8,199 nt of DNA, from assembly GCA_003246795.1 (NCBI GenBank), contig QKCS01000360.1:1-8199 (forward strand), written 5' to 3'. The translations under genes were made by a program, and so were the position numbers. Position 1 is the stretch's first letter, and each line of letters begins with the position of its first letter. The notes under the pieces are model-generated. The model saw only the letters and a program-made list of their open reading frames with translations, did not search any database and had not been told where the DNA came from. Of the stretch, positions 6,172 through 8,199 are shown piece after piece. The DNA comes from Alphaproteobacteria bacterium. GTDB taxonomy: Bacteria > Pseudomonadota > Alphaproteobacteria > Micropepsales > Micropepsaceae.

Positions 6172-7635
6172 ATGAGCGATTCCGTTTCCGACCAAAAGCC
6201 GACGCTGCTGGCCCGCTGGATGACGCCCACGGCAGGAACCTCCGCCAGCGGCGCAGCGTGCGCCTCACCCCTTGCGCAATGGGCTTGGGCGGGGTTCGAA
6301 GGTGCGCGCAACCCGCATGTCCTGCTGATCACCATCTATATCTTCGCGCCCTATTTCTATCAGCATCTCGTCGGCGATCCGGTGCGCGGTCAATCGCTGT
6401 GGGGCGATTTGAACTCGCTCGCCGGTCTCATTATCGCGCTGTTTGCGCCGGCATTGGGCGCAGTGGCGGATGCCGGCGGACGGCGGAAGCCGTGGCTGTT
6501 TGCGTTTTCGGTCTCGCTCGCGGTGACGGCGATCGCCCTTTGGTATGCGTTGCCCGGCGAAGCGGTTTTGTCGCTCGCCGCGATCTGCGTTCTCCTCGTC
6601 GCGACAATCGTGTCATTCGACTTCACGGCCGTGTTTCACAACGCGATGCTGCCGACGCTCGTTCCCGATAAACGGGTCGGGAAGCTGTCGGGGCTTGCGC
6701 TCGCGCTCGGAAATCTTTCCGGCGTCATCCTCTTCGTCTTCATGCTGATCTGCTTCGTTCTTCCCGGCAAAGTCAGCTGGCCGTTCGTGCCGGCAGAACC
6801 TTGGTTCGGCATCGACAGAGAGGCCTACGAGCCCGAACGCATGGTGGGGCCGCTGTTCGCGATCTGGTTCGTGATCTTCGGCCTGCCGCTGTTCCTCTTC
6901 ACGCCGGACCAGCCGCGCGTCGCATTGGGTCCGATCGCCGCGATCCGGCGCGGGACGGCGTCGCTGGTGCGCACGGTGCGCAGCCTCGGCAACTACCGGA
7001 ACGTCGCGCTCTATCTCGTTACGCGCATGATTTACAACGACGGCTGCAACGCCGTTCTGATCTTCGGCGGCGGCTACGCGGCGACGACGTTCGGGTGGAC
7101 GACGCTCGACCTCTTGGTCTACGGCGTCGTGCTCAGCGTGTTCGCGACCTATGGCGGGATCTTCGGCGGCTGGATCGATCACAAGTTCGGTTCGCAGCGC
7201 GGCCTCCTGATCGCGGTCGGCGGCACGATGATCGGGCTGGTGCTGTCCCTTTCGATGCGGCCCGACACGATCCTGTTCTTCATCTCTTATGACCCCGCGT
7301 CCCCGCCTGTGCACGGGCTGCCGTTTTTCAAATCGTTGCCGGAGATCATCTATGTCGCGATCGTCATCATCATCGCGATCTTCATCACGGCGTCCTATGC
7401 GAACAGCCGGACGATGATGGCGCGCATCGCGCCGGTGAAGAAGATGGCCGAGTTCTTCGGGCTCTACGCGCTTTCCGGGACGGCGACCGCGTTTTTGGCG
7501 CCGTTCGTCGTCGCGCGATTCACGGAGTGGTCTGGCAGCACGGCGGTGGGGCTCGCCTCGATCCTGATCCTGCTCGGCGCGGGATGGATCGGGATGCTCT
7601 TCGTGAAGACGGAGCGCGCCGAAACGGTCGACTAA
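6172..7635 (+). CDS. MFS transporter, UMF1 / Atg22-like family
   Basis: The 487-residue protein has about twelve predicted inner-membrane helices (near 49-66, 80-100, 108-126, 131-152, 172-197, 225-243, 276-303, 312-336, 344-361, 390-410, 427-449 and 456-478). Family signs include QWAWAGFEGARNPHV at 36-50, resembling the W-x-x-Y/F-E/D-x-A-N/R start of UMF1 proteins; the MFS motif A form GAVADAGGRRK at 96-106 between helices 2 and 3, with a degenerate copy GWIDHKFGSQRG at 333-344; YNDGCNAVLIFGGGYA at 288-303 in helix 7; and MARIAPVKKMAEFFGLY at 416-432 before helix 11. UMF1 proteins are named after yeast Atg22, a vacuolar amino-acid effluxer, but bacterial substrates are largely unknown. A hydrophilic N-terminal tail of about 35 residues and a periplasmic-looking loop (200-224) are visible. 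The ATG at 6172 has only a weak purine stretch (CGAG) before it; Met17 is an alternative start. The stop overlaps the purH stop by four bases. Substrate is not predictable. Confidence 0.88.
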   Translation: MSDSVSDQKPTLLARWMTPTAGTSASGAACASPLAQWAWAGFEGARNPHVLLITIYIFAPYFYQHLVGDPVRGQSLWGDLNSLAGLIIALFAPALGAVADAGGRRKPWLFAFSVSLAVTAIALWYALPGEAVLSLAAICVLLVATIVSFDFTAVFHNAMLPTLVPDKRVGKLSGLALALGNLSGVILFVFMLICFVLPGKVSWPFVPAEPWFGIDREAYEPERMVGPLFAIWFVIFGLPLFLFTPDQPRVALGPIAAIRRGTASLVRTVRSLGNYRNVALYLVTRMIYNDGCNAVLIFGGGYAATTFGWTTLDLLVYGVVLSVFATYGGIFGGWIDHKFGSQRGLLIAVGGTMIGLVLSLSMRPDTILFFISYDPASPPVHGLPFFKSLPEIIYVAIVIIIAIFITASYANSRTMMARIAPVKKMAEFFGLYALSGTATAFLAPFVVARFTEWSGSTAVGLASILILLGAGWIGMLFVKTERAETVD

Positions 7636-8199
7636 TGGCGGAAGTGGCGCATGCCGGTGAAGACCATCGCGAGGTTGCGTTCGTCGGCGGCGGCGATCAC
7701 CTCTTCGTCGCGAATCGAGCCGCCGGGCTGAATGACGGCGGTGGCGCCCGCTTCGGCCGTCGCGATCAAACCGTCGGCGAACGGGAAGAAGGCGTCGGAC
7801 GCGACGACCGAACCCTTGGCGAGTGATTGCGATAAGGCCGCGGCCTTTGCGGCTTCCTGCGCCTTCCAGGCGGCAATGCGCGCAGAGTCGACGCGGCTCA
7901 TTTGACCGGCGCCAATGCCTGCGGTGGCGCCGTCCTTCGCGTAGACGATCGTGTTCGACTTCACGTGCTTGGCCACGCGGAACGCGAAGATCATGTCGGC
8001 GATCTCGCGATCGGAGGGTTTGCGCTTTGTCACGACGCGCATGCCCTTTTCCGAGATCCGGCCGCTGTCGCGCGATTGGAGTAGGAAGCCGCCTGCAACC
8101 GTGCGCAATGTGACGCCTGCGACCGCCGGGTCGGGCAAGCCGCCCGCGAGCAGTAGGCGCAAGTTCTTCTTTGCGCTGAGGATTTTGCGCGCGTCCTCG
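7632..8199 (-). CDS. purH: PurH, AICAR transformylase/IMP cyclohydrolase, C-terminal part, runs off right edge
   Basis: The visible 188 residues are the C-terminal third of the bifunctional enzyme that catalyses the last two steps of IMP synthesis: 10-formyl-THF-dependent formylation of AICAR to FAICAR, then ring closure. Only the AICAR-transformylase domain is in view. The fragment opens with AKKNLRLLLAGG at about residues 9-20 and contains LRTVAGGFLLQSRD (31-44), KHVKSNTIVYAKDG (77-90) followed by GIGAGQMSRVDSARIA (94-109), SDAFFPFADG (134-143), and the terminal block QPGGSIRDEEVI...MVFTGMRHFRH (157-188). All match the conserved C terminus of bacterial PurH, and the HFRH end is typical. The methionine-like codon at 8160-8162 is an internal TTG leucine, not a start, because the frame continues upstream with conserved sequence to the edge. 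The full protein is usually about 520-530 residues. The gene converges on the MFS gene with overlapping stops. No frameshift is seen. Confidence 0.97.
   Translation of the reverse strand, partial: EDARKILSAKKNLRLLLAGGLPDPAVAGVTLRTVAGGFLLQSRDSGRISEKGMRVVTKRKPSDREIADMIFAFRVAKHVKSNTIVYAKDGATAGIGAGQMSRVDSARIAAWKAQEAAKAAALSQSLAKGSVVASDAFFPFADGLIATAEAGATAVIQPGGSIRDEEVIAAADERNLAMVFTGMRHFRH

Noticed and set aside
8160..8162. Possible start codon making a short 176-residue gene at the right edge
   Set aside because: It is a TTG leucine codon within purH. The conserved AKKNLRLL sequence continues upstream in the same frame to the window edge.
1..8199. CRISPR arrays, insertion sequences, tRNA or rRNA genes, prophage or defence genes
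   Set aside because: I looked for regularly spaced repeats, transposase motifs, terminal inverted repeats and tRNA-like cloverleafs and saw none. The coding content is housekeeping metabolism and transport.

Overview
The window is about 8.2 kb of GC-rich, gene-dense bacterial chromosome. It carries five protein genes, two of them cut by the window edges, and nothing that looks mobile, viral or RNA-coding. The protein set (a ~180 kDa NAD-dependent glutamate dehydrogenase, a UMF1/Atg22-type MFS protein, an EamA/DMT permease and PurH), together with the codon bias toward G/C, fits an alphaproteobacterium. This taxonomic call is an inference; there is no rRNA or other strong marker here.

Layout, left to right. 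(1) Positions 1-249, minus: the N-terminal 83 residues of a DEDDh-type 3'-5' exonuclease that continues beyond the left edge. (2) Positions 250-436: a divergent intergenic region with a strong GC hairpin and a second copy of the hairpin-arm sequence just before the next gene. (3) Positions 437-5200, plus: a complete 1587-residue NAD-specific glutamate dehydrogenase. (4) Positions 5197-6036, minus: a complete 279-residue EamA/DMT transporter. (5) Positions 6037-6171: a second divergent intergenic region with short direct repeats. (6) Positions 6172-7635, plus: a complete 487-residue UMF1-family MFS transporter. (7) Positions 7632-8199, minus: the C-terminal 188 residues of PurH, the bifunctional AICAR transformylase/IMP cyclohydrolase, which continues beyond the right edge.

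Strand alternates at every gene (-,+,-,+,-), so no two neighbours can share an operon here. Both tail-to-tail junctions have the same geometry: the two stop codons overlap in a CTAA tetranucleotide, TAA read on the plus strand and TAG on the minus strand. The two head-to-head junctions are short (187 and 135 bp) and must hold all the promoters.

The genes do not form an obvious pathway. Glutamate dehydrogenase links amino-acid catabolism to the TCA cycle, PurH finishes IMP synthesis, and the two transporters have no predictable substrate. I see no convincing new biological system. The most interesting observations are the paired CTAA junctions, the hairpin and repeated arm between the exonuclease and dehydrogenase genes, and a five-codon reading frame that overlaps the dehydrogenase start.
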